Below are positions 44,326 through 53,095 of a stretch of 64,000 bases of DNA, piece by piece. Both the position numbers and the translations under genes were made by a program. Source of the DNA: Rickettsiales bacterium (GTDB taxonomy: Bacteria; Pseudomonadota; Alphaproteobacteria; Rickettsiales; UBA998); contig JAMWZD010000001.1 in the NCBI GenBank assembly GCA_024304995.1, forward strand, positions 62,001 through 126,000, in the 5' to 3' direction. The notes under the pieces are model-generated. The model did not search any database, was not told the DNA's origin, and saw only the letters and a program-made list of their open reading frames with translations. Every line of letters begins with the position of its first letter. Positions within the stretch are counted from its first letter, which is position 1.

Positions 44326-45565
44326 GCAATGCCTCCGCAGGGTTAAGCGACGCAGCTTTGCTGGCAGGATATAAGGTTGCCAGCAGCGAAATGGTCAGTG
44401 ACGCCAGAATAATTAGCAACACTTCCAGTGGCTCAATTTTGGTGGGTAAGCTGGAAAGGAAATAGACTTCCTCCACCAGAATTTCCTGCCCTGTCAGCGC
44501 TTCCACTCCGCGCTTGATGCCTTCAATATTCTTTGCAGCAATCACACCCAGCACCGCGCCAAGTGCCGTGCCGATAATGCCTACGCTCATGCCTACCAGC
44601 ACAAATAATTTCACAATGTCACGCTTCGCCATGCCCATCGTGCGCAAAATGGCAATGTCACTTTGCTTGTCTTTCACCAGCATGACGAGTGATGAAATAA
44701 TGTTAAACGCTGCCACCACAATGATCAGTGTTAAAATCGTCACCATCACATTGCGTTGCACGGCAAGTGCAGTAAACACGGACGCATGCGTCTGCTCCCA
44801 CGGATAGACCCGATAATCCCGCCCCAGTTTTTGCTGCAATGCAGTTGCCACATTTTGCGCCTGATTCATGTCTGGCAACGTAATTTCCAGTGACGATGCA
44901 GGTGATGCACCTGAGCGTGACAATCCAAAATAAATCAGTGCTTTGTCATATGGCATGAAAATCAGGCTATTATCCAGCGCGTGCATCCCCAGTGTGAACG
45001 TACCCACCAGATCATAATCTTTAATGCGCGGCACATTGCCAAACGCCGTCGCCTGCCCTTGCGGCGAAATTAACGTTAGTACGCCTTTTGCACGCACGCC
45101 TTCCGCCAGTCGCGCACCTGCAATAATGCCGTCTCCTGCTGCAAATGCTGCTATATTCGCATCTTCCAGCGCATCCCGCGATTCCAGCTTGCGCTGCACA
45201 TCTTCTGCCGCCAATCCAATCACCTGCGCCCCGCGCACGCCATTGCCCTGCCCTGTGACCATCACCTGCCCCTGAATGCGCGGAGTGATGCGCGCGTCTT
45301 CAGGCAATGTGCCTTGAATCTGCGTTATTAATGCCTCTTTGTCTGCAATCGCCCCGCGCACAGAAAACACTTCCACATGCCCATCCACGCCGACAAAGTT
45401 CTTGAGCATTTCCTCTGAGATGCCATTCATGAGCGATGTCACCAGAATCAGTGTGGCAACGCCCAGCATAATGCCCGCCATTGAAAACCAGGCAATGAGC
45501 GACACAAACCCGCTTTTGCGTTTGGAAAACGCATAACGGCGTGTGAGCAATGTGATGAGTGACAT
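44318..45565 (-). CDS. lolC: Lipoprotein-releasing transporter permease LolC/LolE
   Basis: This 415-residue permease has the family layout: one N-terminal membrane helix (SLIAWFSMAGIMLGVATLILVTSLMNGI), a large periplasmic domain, then three C-terminal helices with VMLVKDKQSDIAILRTMGMAKRDI. Only one permease gene is present, which in alphaproteobacteria usually means a homodimer acts as LolC/E. It is in an operon with lolD and downstream of proS. Confidence 0.92.
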   Translation of the reverse strand: MSLITLLTRRYAFSKRKSGFVSLIAWFSMAGIMLGVATLILVTSLMNGISEEMLKNFVGVDGHVEVFSVRGAIADKEALITQIQGTLPEDARITPRIQGQVMVTGQGNGVRGAQVIGLAAEDVQRKLESRDALEDANIAAFAAGDGIIAGARLAEGVRAKGVLTLISPQGQATAFGNVPRIKDYDLVGTFTLGMHALDNSLIFMPYDKALIYFGLSRSGASPASSLEITLPDMNQAQNVATALQQKLGRDYRVYPWEQTHASVFTALAVQRNVMVTILTLIIVVAAFNIISSLVMLVKDKQSDIAILRTMGMAKRDIVKLFVLVGMSVGIIGTALGAVLGVIAAKNIEGIKRGVEALTGQEILVEEVYFLSSLPTKIEPLEVLLIILASLTISLLATLYPASKAASLNPAEALHG

Positions 45566-45581
45566 ATTACTTAACCCTTAC

Positions 45582-45663
45582 GTCATACTGAGCGCAGCGA
45601 AGCATCCAGAGCCACTTGCTGCCAAGCGGAGAGATGGATTCTTCAGCTGCGCCTCATAATAAC
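45582..45663. repeat. Dispersed palindromic repeat, copy 2
   Basis: The left arm starts GTCATACTGAGCGCAGCG (45582), and the degenerate right arm ends around CAGCTGCGCCTCATAATAAC (45663). It lies between proS and lolC. The left arm is nearly identical to that of copy 3 at 57328; the right arm has small indels, indicating an older or decayed copy. Confidence 0.8.
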
Positions 45664-45692
45664 GAGTATCATATTGTGCTGTTCCAGTCATA

Positions 45693-46973
45693 TCACCCCA
45701 GAAAGTTCAGTGCATCAGCCACGCTCATGGTGCGTTTTTCACCTGTCTCGCGCACCACTAGTTCCACTTCCCCCGCTGCGGCAGATTTCGGCCCTACAGT
45801 CACCATATATGGCACACCAATCAGCTCCATCGTGGCGAATTTTGCGCCTGCGCGTTCATCTGCATTGTGATAAAGCGTATCCACTCCCACGCTTTGCAGC
45901 TTGGCATATACATCATCACATAACGCATCACACGCTTCATCTCCCTGACGAATATTTACAATACCCACTTTAAATGGCGCAACGGATTCAGGCAGTTTCA
46001 TGCCTTTGTCATCATGATGGACTTCAATGATCGCGCCCAGCAAGCGTGACACACCAATGCCATGCGCACCCATCATCGCGGGTACTTCCTGCCCATCTGC
46101 ATTTTTGATCATCGCTTTCATTGGCGTAGTATATTTATCTGCAAAATAAAATATATGACCCACCTCAATGCCACGCGCTTTCACCAGATGTTCTGGCGCA
46201 ACGTCACACGGAATCTGCCCGTGTTTTTCGTCTGCTGCGGAATATCGCGTGCGGATCGCTTCAATATCCAGCGTTTCTGCTTCAGTCAGTGCTTCAAGTG
46301 CGCGGTCATAATATATCTCGCTTTCGCCTGTTTCAGCCACCACCTGAAATTCATGGCTTTTGTCACCACCAATCATGCCTGTGTCCGCCTTAAACGGGAT
46401 CACTTTCAGCCCCATGCGGTGAAAAATCTTGAAGTAGGTGCGATACATCGTGTCATAAAGCGCATTGTGGCTTTCCTCATCCACGGAAAAACTATACGCA
46501 TCCTTCATCAAAAATTCACGTCCCCGCATCACTCCGAAGCGCGGGCGGATTTCGTCCCGAAATTTCCACTGAATCTGATACATATTAATAGGCAACTGCT
46601 TATAACTCTTAATCGTGCGGCGGAACACATCCGCAATCACTTCTTCGTGAGTAGGACCATATATAAGAGTACGATCATGCCTGTCCACAGCTTTGAGCGT
46701 TTCGTCACCATATCCCCCGCGCCCGCTTTCTTCCCAAAGCTCGGACGGTTGCATGGTCGGCATCAGCAACTCAAGGCAACCCGCCTTGTTCAGCTCATCC
46801 CGAATAATCGCTTCCACCTTACGCAGCATGAGCAACCCATAAGGCAACCAGCTATATATTCCCGCCGCATGTTGGCGGATCATGCCCGCGCGCAACATCA
46901 AACGATGCGACGCAATGGATGCCTCAGACGGGTTTTCTTTTAAGGTCGGTAAGTGAAACTGCGTTATCTTCAT
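45693..46973 (-). CDS. proS: Prolyl-tRNA synthetase, short form
   Basis: This class II aminoacyl-tRNA synthetase charges tRNA-Pro. At 426 residues it is the short alphaproteobacterial form without the YbaK-like editing insertion. Motifs: LMLRAGMIRQHAAGIYSWLPYGL near residue 25, MLPTMQPSELWEESGR-type motif 1 region, and FRDEIRPRFGVMRGREFLMKDAYSF as motif 2 (near 140). It is followed by lolC across the palindromic repeat. Confidence 0.96.
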   Translation of the reverse strand: MKITQFHLPTLKENPSEASIASHRLMLRAGMIRQHAAGIYSWLPYGLLMLRKVEAIIRDELNKAGCLELLMPTMQPSELWEESGRGGYGDETLKAVDRHDRTLIYGPTHEEVIADVFRRTIKSYKQLPINMYQIQWKFRDEIRPRFGVMRGREFLMKDAYSFSVDEESHNALYDTMYRTYFKIFHRMGLKVIPFKADTGMIGGDKSHEFQVVAETGESEIYYDRALEALTEAETLDIEAIRTRYSAADEKHGQIPCDVAPEHLVKARGIEVGHIFYFADKYTTPMKAMIKNADGQEVPAMMGAHGIGVSRLLGAIIEVHHDDKGMKLPESVAPFKVGIVNIRQGDEACDALCDDVYAKLQSVGVDTLYHNADERAGAKFATMELIGVPYMVTVGPKSAAAGEVELVVRETGEKRTMSVADALNFLG

Positions 46974-47052
46974 GAAACGCTTTTACTTGGGAATGGGGCA
47001 AGGTGCAAGAAAAACTGGATGAAGTGTTAAAACAGTTTTTAGTTGATTAATT

Positions 47053-47104
47053 TAGCAAATTAAGCTAATTAGAATATGTTTTTCTAATAATAGCAAATTA
47101 GCTA
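47053..47104. repeat. Two TAGC-N-GCTA direct repeats upstream of an orphan gene
   Basis: TAGCAAATTAAGCTA (from 47053) and TAGCAAATTAGCTA (from 47091) are near-identical copies 38 bp apart, each with TAGC/GCTA dyad ends. They lie just before the gene at 47116 and could be operator sites. Confidence 0.4.
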
Positions 47105-47115
47105 CTTATAATAAC

Positions 47116-47469
47116 ATGACAGAGAACAAAATCGCTCTAAGAACTATTGACGACGCTAGAAGTCTACCACCAGGAATTTTGATTTGTAAAAACGAAGGTG
47201 TAATTCAGGGTATTACCATAAAGTATGGTGGTAAGTTAGACTTTCTTGCGGTTGTGAAGATAATGGTCGGAAAACGAGATGAAAATGGCGATTATTACTG
47301 CTTCAAAGATTTAGCAGAAGCAGTCTATACTGCCATTACCAAGTTTGGTCATTATGATCCAGTACGAAAAAACATTCCATTTGGGGAATATGTGTATGGA
47401 AACGAAGCACAACCTTTCGTATTATACCCTTTAGGTTACAAGCCTGGAGAGAGAAACAGGACCCAATAA
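47116..47469 (+). CDS. Hypothetical protein, 117 aa
   Basis: Not recognised. A soluble mixed alpha/beta protein with no signal peptide. It has several aromatic and Gly-containing turns (KYGGKLDFLAVVKIMVGKRDENGDYY, FGEYVYGNEAQPFVLYPLGYKPGE). It is AT-rich with a clear downstream terminator, so probably a real, recently acquired gene. No good Shine-Dalgarno sequence; TAGC-type repeats lie upstream. Confidence 0.5.
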   Translation: MTENKIALRTIDDARSLPPGILICKNEGVIQGITIKYGGKLDFLAVVKIMVGKRDENGDYYCFKDLAEAVYTAITKFGHYDPVRKNIPFGEYVYGNEAQPFVLYPLGYKPGERNRTQ

Positions 47470-47482
47470 GCATACTTTGTTT

Positions 47483-47518
47483 AGTGATACTTTATAGTAA
47501 GTATCACTATCATTTTTT
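47483..47518 (+). terminator. Intrinsic terminator after the gene at 47116
   Basis: AGTGATACTT (47483-47492) and AAGTATCACT (47499-47508) form a perfect 10-bp stem with a 6-nt loop, followed by ATCATTTTTT. The convergent gene ends at 47518. Confidence 0.8.
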
Positions 47519-48783
47519 CATCTAGGATATCCTCCGCTACGATAATCAATTTTACCATTGATGAATTGCGCTCTTTCTCTTAAGTGAATACTTTTTGTGC
47601 TATTTTCTAACATCTCTGGATCTCTTTCAAGCAGAGACTGCTTAGAGTATTCATAGTTCTTTTGAGATTGTTCCAATTTACCAGGTATAATATTGCCTGC
47701 CCCTAAATATTCTATTACCATGGACATATTAGCTTTTTTATCAATAATATCATTTGCAATGTCATTTAATACAGGTCTTATAACTTCAAACTCTTTGCTG
47801 GTAATCAATTCAAAATTATGATCAACTCGCATTTGCTGCATTATTTGCTGCAAACTGCTAACGACGGTTTCTTTTGTTACTTCACCATCTAAATGATTTA
47901 ATTGAACTTTATTAATTAACTTTTCAGTCATTTCGTAAGCTGTTTCATTTGAAAGCATGAATCGCTCCATAGTAATATTGATTGCACTTGCCACAAGCGC
48001 TGTAGGTAAATTAACTAGATAAGCTAAACCAGAACCAGTGTGAGATATATTGCGCCACATCCATTTATTTGTTTGCGTACTAATTATCGTATTTTCAGAA
48101 TTTATTGCATCAATAATATTAACATTACTTGGATGTTTATCAAACTCGATTGCTAGATTAGAGCGGTTATCTTCAACAACTTTTTGTATATCTTTGTAAC
48201 CGTAGTACGCACTCAAACTGGTAAATAATATTGCTTCTACCTGTAAAGCTCTTTTTTCACCGGTAGTCTGTCCATCATGATCCTTCTTTTGATTATATCC
48301 ATAGTCACCTTTATCAATAGACTTGATTGATTTTTTCTGCCCATCCTTGTAGTAGAATCCATCTAAATCTGCTGCTTCAATATCTTCAACTTTACTTGTA
48401 TTCTGTTCATTATTAGGTTTTGAACTCTTTTTACTATCTATATTGTTTTTAGCTTCTTTCTTATCAATATAATCAACAAACTCACCATACACTGCACTCC
48501 CCGCATACCCAAAAAATCTGTTCGGACCGTAATATTGCTGCACGATAGGTTTTAACTGAAACTGAAACGCCTTGCCGCCAAACCAGTTGTGATTGCTCTC
48601 ACTTAAAGGAATAGGCTCAGGCTTATAATCTTCTGGGGCGATGCGTGGAGTGTCTTCTTTTTTGCGTGCGTCAATCTGGTTGCGCACTTCCTGATATTGC
48701 GCAGCATTCATCTTGCCTTGTGGCTCTCTTGGCTGAGCATCAAGCGCGGTGCTTGGGGCAGTGTCTGTCATTAACGCGTTCAT
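47518..48783 (-). CDS. Orphan 421-aa protein with mixed composition
   Basis: Not recognised. The first 100 residues are Pro/Asn/Gln-rich and polar and use ordinary codons for this window. From about residue 98 the DNA becomes visibly AT-rich and the protein Lys/Asn/Ile/Glu-rich. A short hydrophobic stretch lies near 255-270 (GSGLAYLVNLPTALVASAI). The C-terminal third is helical, ending with a basic RSGGYPR. There is no signal peptide. A type IV effector role is conceivable but unsupported by any motif. It is divergent from nothing and sits upstream of the end of fur's region on the same strand. Confidence 0.6.
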   Translation of the reverse strand: MNALMTDTAPSTALDAQPREPQGKMNAAQYQEVRNQIDARKKEDTPRIAPEDYKPEPIPLSESNHNWFGGKAFQFQLKPIVQQYYGPNRFFGYAGSAVYGEFVDYIDKKEAKNNIDSKKSSKPNNEQNTSKVEDIEAADLDGFYYKDGQKKSIKSIDKGDYGYNQKKDHDGQTTGEKRALQVEAILFTSLSAYYGYKDIQKVVEDNRSNLAIEFDKHPSNVNIIDAINSENTIISTQTNKWMWRNISHTGSGLAYLVNLPTALVASAINITMERFMLSNETAYEMTEKLINKVQLNHLDGEVTKETVVSSLQQIMQQMRVDHNFELITSKEFEVIRPVLNDIANDIIDKKANMSMVIEYLGAGNIIPGKLEQSQKNYEYSKQSLLERDPEMLENSTKSIHLRERAQFINGKIDYRSGGYPR

Positions 48784-48838
48784 ATGGCTTTAATCATACC
48801 AGCAAAGCGTGACGTTTTTATGAAGGGAGAGTAAAAAA

Positions 48839-49261
48839 TTACTTTTTCTCTAAAGGAATGCCGTATAGCTCCAATCGGTGATCGACCAGCTTATATCCCA
48901 GCTCCCGCGCCACCATCTCCTGCAATTTTTCAATCTCGTGATTGGTGAACTCAATCACCTTGCCCGTGCGCAAATCTATCAGATGGTCATGATGGTCTTC
49001 CGAGGCTTCCTCATAACGCGCTTTGCCATCTCCAAAGTCATGGCGGGCAATTATATCCGCCTCTTCCAACAATTTCACCGTGCGATATACGGTAGCAATG
49101 GAAATTTTGTTATCCACCTCATTGGCACGCGCATAAAGCATTTCCACATCAGGATGATCGCTCGATTCAGACAGAACACGCGCAATAATACGGCGCTGCT
49201 CCGTCATTTTTAGCCCTTTTTCCTGACATCGTTGCTCTAAACTGGTGCTCATAGGCTGCAT
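48839..49261 (-). CDS. fur: Fur-family metal-responsive regulator
   Basis: This 140-residue DNA-binding repressor has a winged-helix N-terminus: LKMTEQRRIIARVLSESSDHPDVEMLYARA and ISIATVYRTVKLLEEADII. The dimer/metal domain has EDHHDHLIDLRTGKVIEF, with the HHDH metal cluster. The length and HHDHLID motif fit ferric uptake regulator Fur; an alternative is Mur/Irr, but the Irr haem motif is not seen. A Met codon three residues in is an alternative start. Confidence 0.88.
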   Translation of the reverse strand: MQPMSTSLEQRCQEKGLKMTEQRRIIARVLSESSDHPDVEMLYARANEVDNKISIATVYRTVKLLEEADIIARHDFGDGKARYEEASEDHHDHLIDLRTGKVIEFTNHEIEKLQEMVARELGYKLVDHRLELYGIPLEKK

Positions 49262-49306
49262 TTGTAAATGATTTAGGTGAAAAAAAGAAGCGATATTTTA
49301 ATCTGG

Positions 49307-50203
49307 CTATGCCTCGCCCGCATGTTCCTTCTCCTCAAAATGCGTGCCGAATGCGATCGCCATTTGATAATTAAACTCTGCACCGAAAATGAAACACAGA
49401 TTCACCAGAAAGAAGAAAATCAGGCTGGCAATGATCCCTGCTAAAGAGCCGTAAATCAGATTCACCTGATCAAAAGTAGACAGATAATAGGAATAGCCTT
49501 TCACCGCTGCCAGCCACAGTCCGACCGTGACCAACGCACCTGGCACTACGTATCTTAGACGCTGTTTGATATTAGGTAGAATGAAATACAGATTGGCTAC
49601 CATTAAAAATAATATAAATGCGCTGAATGAGAAAATCAGGTCTGTGAATTTGAAGGCATGTGTGTCATGCAACGGTATTCCCAGCATGATTTCCAGCCGT
49701 TGCTGGATAATGGGTGCAAGCACCAGAATGAGCAACCCCGCAATAATTACCGCGGTGAAAATGAGCAACTGCACAATGCTCATCATGCGCCGCCAGATAT
49801 ACGCGGGTGGCGTGGAGACGCGATAGGCACGGTTTAACACGGTGCGCAGCCCTTCGACCGCCGATGATGCTGTCCATATTGCTCCAATAACAGATAACGT
49901 CACCAGCCCTTCAGGCGGGCCTTCAGTGATTTCTTCAATGCGTGGTGTTAAGGCGCGCACGGCTTCGGGCGGTAGTTCCAGCAGGATGCGCTCAATTAAT
50001 TGCACGCCAATCTGCCCTTCTCCCAAAGACCCCAGAACCATTACCAACAACACCAGAAATGGAAATAATGCCAACATGCTGAGATATGCCAGATAGCCCG
50101 CATGTTCTATGCCATCATGAAGCACAATCGCATCGTAAGCGCAGCGATAAACACCATATGCGACTTTTCTGATGGTTGGCACAATCTGTGATGCAAGGTT
50201 CAT
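49307..50203 (-). CDS. YihY/BrkB-family membrane protein
   Basis: This integral membrane protein has six predicted helices. YihY-type features (PF03631) are LHDGIEHAGYLAYLSMLALFPFLVLL, SVIGAIWTASSAVEGLRTVLNRAYRV and YGSLAGIIASLIFFFLVNLCFIFGAEFN. The function is not established; the old RNase BN label is known to be wrong. ATG 50203 is chosen to begin close to the family N-terminus; TTG 50239 and ATG 50227 are in-frame alternatives. Confidence 0.9.
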   Translation of the reverse strand: MNLASQIVPTIRKVAYGVYRCAYDAIVLHDGIEHAGYLAYLSMLALFPFLVLLVMVLGSLGEGQIGVQLIERILLELPPEAVRALTPRIEEITEGPPEGLVTLSVIGAIWTASSAVEGLRTVLNRAYRVSTPPAYIWRRMMSIVQLLIFTAVIIAGLLILVLAPIIQQRLEIMLGIPLHDTHAFKFTDLIFSFSAFILFLMVANLYFILPNIKQRLRYVVPGALVTVGLWLAAVKGYSYYLSTFDQVNLIYGSLAGIIASLIFFFLVNLCFIFGAEFNYQMAIAFGTHFEEKEHAGEA

Positions 50204-50256
50204 ATCCGCCAAATTACAGCAGAACATATAAAACTTCAAATAATAGCATCAATTCA

Positions 50257-51057
50257 TTATGCCACTTTGATATTATATTTCTCTCGCGGTACTTTATCAA
50301 ACAAATCAAAGAAATTCTGCGTGGTGATGCGAGCGCATTCTTCAAAACTCACGCCTTGCAACTCTGCTACCTTTTCACACGTAAAACGCGTAAACGCAGG
50401 TTCATTGCGTTTGCCGCGATTGGGCATAGGCGCAAGATACGGTGCATCCGTTTCCACCAGCAAGCGATTCAATGGCAGATTGCTCACCGTTTCCTGCAAT
50501 GTTTTTGCGCTTTTGAAGGTGACAATGCCTGAAATGGAGATATATGCGCCCAAATCTAACATGGCTTCTGCCAGTTCTGGTGTGGACGTGAAGCAGTGGA
50601 TTAGCGCTTTAAATGCCCCCTTCCCCATTTCCTCTTGCATGATTGCAATCGTGTCTTCATCTGCATCGCGCGTATGAATGATAATTGGTAAGCCTGTCTG
50701 CCGCGCGGCTTCAATATGGTTGCGGAAGCTGGCTTGCTGCGCCACGCGCGCGCTATGTTCATAATAATAATCCAGCCCCGTCTCACCAATGCCAATCACT
50801 TTGGGGTTGGCAGCTTTTTCAACCAGTTCTTTAACGCTCACCAACGGCGCTTTATCCGCTTCATGCGGATGCACCCCCACCGAACAATATATATGCTCAT
50901 TATCATTTGCGATGCTGTGAATCGCGTCAAATTCATGCATTTTGGTGCAGATGGTCTGCATCACTGCAATACCATTTGCGTGGGCGTTGCTGATAACATC
51001 AGCAATATCATCTTTAAAGTCTGGGAAATTCAGGTGGCAATGGGAATCTATAATCAT
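50257..51057 (-). CDS. tatD: TatD-family metal-dependent hydrolase
   Basis: This 266-residue TIM-barrel deoxyribonuclease-type hydrolase has metal ligands in MIIDSHCHLNF, GIGETGLDYYY, IIHTRDADED, LIHCFTST and LVETDAPYLAP. TatD proteins act in DNA repair and possibly RNA quality control. An in-frame ATG at 51066 is equally possible. In other alphaproteobacteria tatD usually directly follows metG. Here two small lipoprotein genes on the opposite strand separate them. Confidence 0.93.
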   Translation of the reverse strand: MIIDSHCHLNFPDFKDDIADVISNAHANGIAVMQTICTKMHEFDAIHSIANDNEHIYCSVGVHPHEADKAPLVSVKELVEKAANPKVIGIGETGLDYYYEHSARVAQQASFRNHIEAARQTGLPIIIHTRDADEDTIAIMQEEMGKGAFKALIHCFTSTPELAEAMLDLGAYISISGIVTFKSAKTLQETVSNLPLNRLLVETDAPYLAPMPNRGKRNEPAFTRFTCEKVAELQGVSFEECARITTQNFFDLFDKVPREKYNIKVA

Positions 51058-51178
51058 ATCGAGCATTTTCTTTTCACACTGATGTTACACTATGAACAGG
51101 CTGATTATCTAGCTTTTATTGATGCAGCAGCACTAAAAATTGTTTCACAAATAAGATTTTTGTATTATCCTTACATCT

Positions 51179-51298
51179 ATGATCAAACATCTCATTTTAG
51201 GCATTTTTTTAGTAACGTCACTTTCTGGCTGCTGGATGGCGCTGGGCGCGGCAGGCGGATATGTATATTCAGAAGGTAAGGACAAAAATGAACGATAA
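51179..51298 (+). CDS. Very small lipoprotein, 39 aa
   Basis: This short gene encodes a lipoprotein: a hydrophobic signal segment (LILGIFLVTSLSGC) with lipobox LSGC and modified Cys18. It leaves a mature peptide of only 22 residues, WMALGAAGG followed by a charged end. Its last codons overlap the start of the next lipoprotein gene by 11 nt, suggesting coupling. There is no strong Shine-Dalgarno sequence. The function is unknown; an entericidin-like membrane-stress peptide is possible. Confidence 0.5.
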   Translation: MIKHLILGIFLVTSLSGCWMALGAAGGYVYSEGKDKNER

Positions 51299-51464
51299 AC
51301 ATACTAAATTAGATAGTTCAGCGATAAGAACGTTATTTTTGACTGTTATTATTATGATGTCACTTTTCACATTAAGTGGATGCTACACCTTTGAAGGACT
51401 GGTTAAAGATGTGCAAACCTTTGGTGATGGCATGGGTGAAGTTGCTGACGATATCAGGGACTAA
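51288..51464 (+). CDS. Entericidin-like small lipoprotein, 58 aa
   Basis: The product has a signal peptide, lipobox LSGC (Cys32), then TFEGLVKDVQTFGDGMGEVADDIRD. That resembles the mature entericidin A/B pattern of a small amphipathic lipopeptide with 'G..KD.Q..G....DA'. Entericidins are stress-linked antidote/toxin-like lipoproteins in enterobacteria. ATG 51288 is chosen because AAGGA lies about 6 nt upstream. It overlaps the preceding small lipoprotein gene and converges with metG. Confidence 0.6.
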   Translation: MNDKHTKLDSSAIRTLFLTVIIMMSLFTLSGCYTFEGLVKDVQTFGDGMGEVADDIRD

Positions 51465-51502
51465 TTTCTAAAATAACTTATCCAGAAGTTCAGTCTGATT
51501 TT

Positions 51503-53038
51503 TCACTCCTCATCCACCACATCAAAACGCGGGAATATGGGCTTTGGTTCCGTAATCACTGTTCCACTTTTCAATGCAAACTCTGCACTCATGGCGGAAA
51601 TGCCGCGCGCTTCATCATCGTAGACGGATAATGCATCCAACATTTTGCTAGCACTTTCTGGCACGAATGGTTGCAGCGCGATGGCAATGCAGCGCAAGCC
51701 TTCAGCAATAACATACAACACCACGCCCATGCGCACCGCATCTGTTTTGCGCAAGCTCCACGGCGCTTGGGCGTCAATATATTCATTCAACTGTCGCCCT
51801 GCTTCCACAATCACTTCAATCGCCAGATTGAACGATAGGCTGTTCATGTGCGTGCGCAACTGGTCCTGCATTTCATAAACATGTCTCAGCACAGCATTAT
51901 CCGCGTCAAGCATCACTTTATGCTCAGGAATTTTTGCATCACAATGTTTATAGACCATAGACAAACTGCGCTGCGCCAGATTACCAATTGTGTTTGCCAG
52001 TTCACTGTTCAAACGCTGCACCATCGCCGCGCGGGAGAAGTTTCCATCATTGCCAAATGGCACTTCGCGCAGCAGGAAATACCGCATCTGATCCAAGCCA
52101 TATGTTTCAATCAATGCATCTGGTTTGATCACATTGCCGACAGACTTTGAGATTTTCTGCCCTTCATTCGTCCACCAGCCATGTGCATAAATCTGCTTTG
52201 GTAGTGGCAAGTCGGCGCTCATTAGAAATGCAGGCCAGTAAATGGCGTGAAAACGCAGAATATCCTTGCCGACTACATGCACATCCGCAGGCCAGAAGGC
52301 GTTATAATCTGCTGAATCTTCATCAGGGTAGCCAATCGCCGTCATATAATTCACCAGCGCATCGAGCCAGACATACATAATATGTTCTTCATCATCTGGC
52401 ACATCCACGCCCCATTTGAAGGTAGTGCGGGAAATGGAGAGATCACGCAACCCGCCCTTAATGAACCCCACCACTTCATTTTTGCGTGAGGCAGGAGCGA
52501 TGAAGTCTGGGTTTGCTTCAAAAAATTCCAGCAACTTGTCACCATATGCCGAGAGTTTGAAGAAATAGCTTGGCTCTTCCACCCACTCCACTGGCGCACC
52601 AGTAGGGGCTTTGCCATCCACCAATTCATCTTCACCGTAAAACGCTTCATCGCGCACGGAGTACCACCCCGAATAACTACCAAGATAAATATCACCCTTT
52701 TCTTTTAGCCGTTGCCACATGGCGCGCGCGGCGGTTTTGTGGCGTTCTTCCGTTGTGCGGATAAAGTCATCATTCGATAAATTCAGTGAAAAGGTCAGTT
52801 CACGGAAGGAATCTGACACCATATCCGCATATTCCTGCGGGGTTAGCCCTGCTTTTTCAGCTGACTGCTCCACCTTCTGCCCATGTTCATCTGTTCCCGT
52901 TAGGAACTTCACCTCAAACCCATCCAACCGCTTGAACCGCGCTAATGTGTCACAGGCAATGGAGGTGTATGCATGTCCAATATGCGGCTTGTCGTTAACG
53001 TAATAAATGGGAGTGGTGATGTAGTAATGATTGTTCAT
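51503..53038 (-). CDS. metG: Methionyl-tRNA synthetase
   Basis: This 511-residue class I synthetase has YYVNDKPHIGHAYTS (HIGH motif) at the N-terminus and GQKISKSVGN (KMSKS-type motif, KISKS) near residue 297. AHGWWTNEG just before it belongs to the same active-site region. It lacks the C-terminal tRNA-binding dimerisation domain of the E. coli enzyme, as is usual in alphaproteobacteria. No zinc-knuckle cysteines are apparent. Confidence 0.96.
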   Translation of the reverse strand: MNNHYYITTPIYYVNDKPHIGHAYTSIACDTLARFKRLDGFEVKFLTGTDEHGQKVEQSAEKAGLTPQEYADMVSDSFRELTFSLNLSNDDFIRTTEERHKTAARAMWQRLKEKGDIYLGSYSGWYSVRDEAFYGEDELVDGKAPTGAPVEWVEEPSYFFKLSAYGDKLLEFFEANPDFIAPASRKNEVVGFIKGGLRDLSISRTTFKWGVDVPDDEEHIMYVWLDALVNYMTAIGYPDEDSADYNAFWPADVHVVGKDILRFHAIYWPAFLMSADLPLPKQIYAHGWWTNEGQKISKSVGNVIKPDALIETYGLDQMRYFLLREVPFGNDGNFSRAAMVQRLNSELANTIGNLAQRSLSMVYKHCDAKIPEHKVMLDADNAVLRHVYEMQDQLRTHMNSLSFNLAIEVIVEAGRQLNEYIDAQAPWSLRKTDAVRMGVVLYVIAEGLRCIAIALQPFVPESASKMLDALSVYDDEARGISAMSAEFALKSGTVITEPKPIFPRFDVVDEE

Positions 53039-53095
53039 GGCATGGGTGTAGCCTATTCACCCAAAAATGGCAAAAAGATTTACCAGTAAGCGCAG

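Noticed and set aside
46062-46943. 293-codon frame antisense to proS
   Set aside because: Shadow of the complete, well-conserved proS; no family similarity.
48839-49261. Irr (haem-responsive) rather than Fur
   Set aside because: The haem regulatory motif is not seen and the HHDH metal cluster fits Fur; kept as Fur with moderate confidence.
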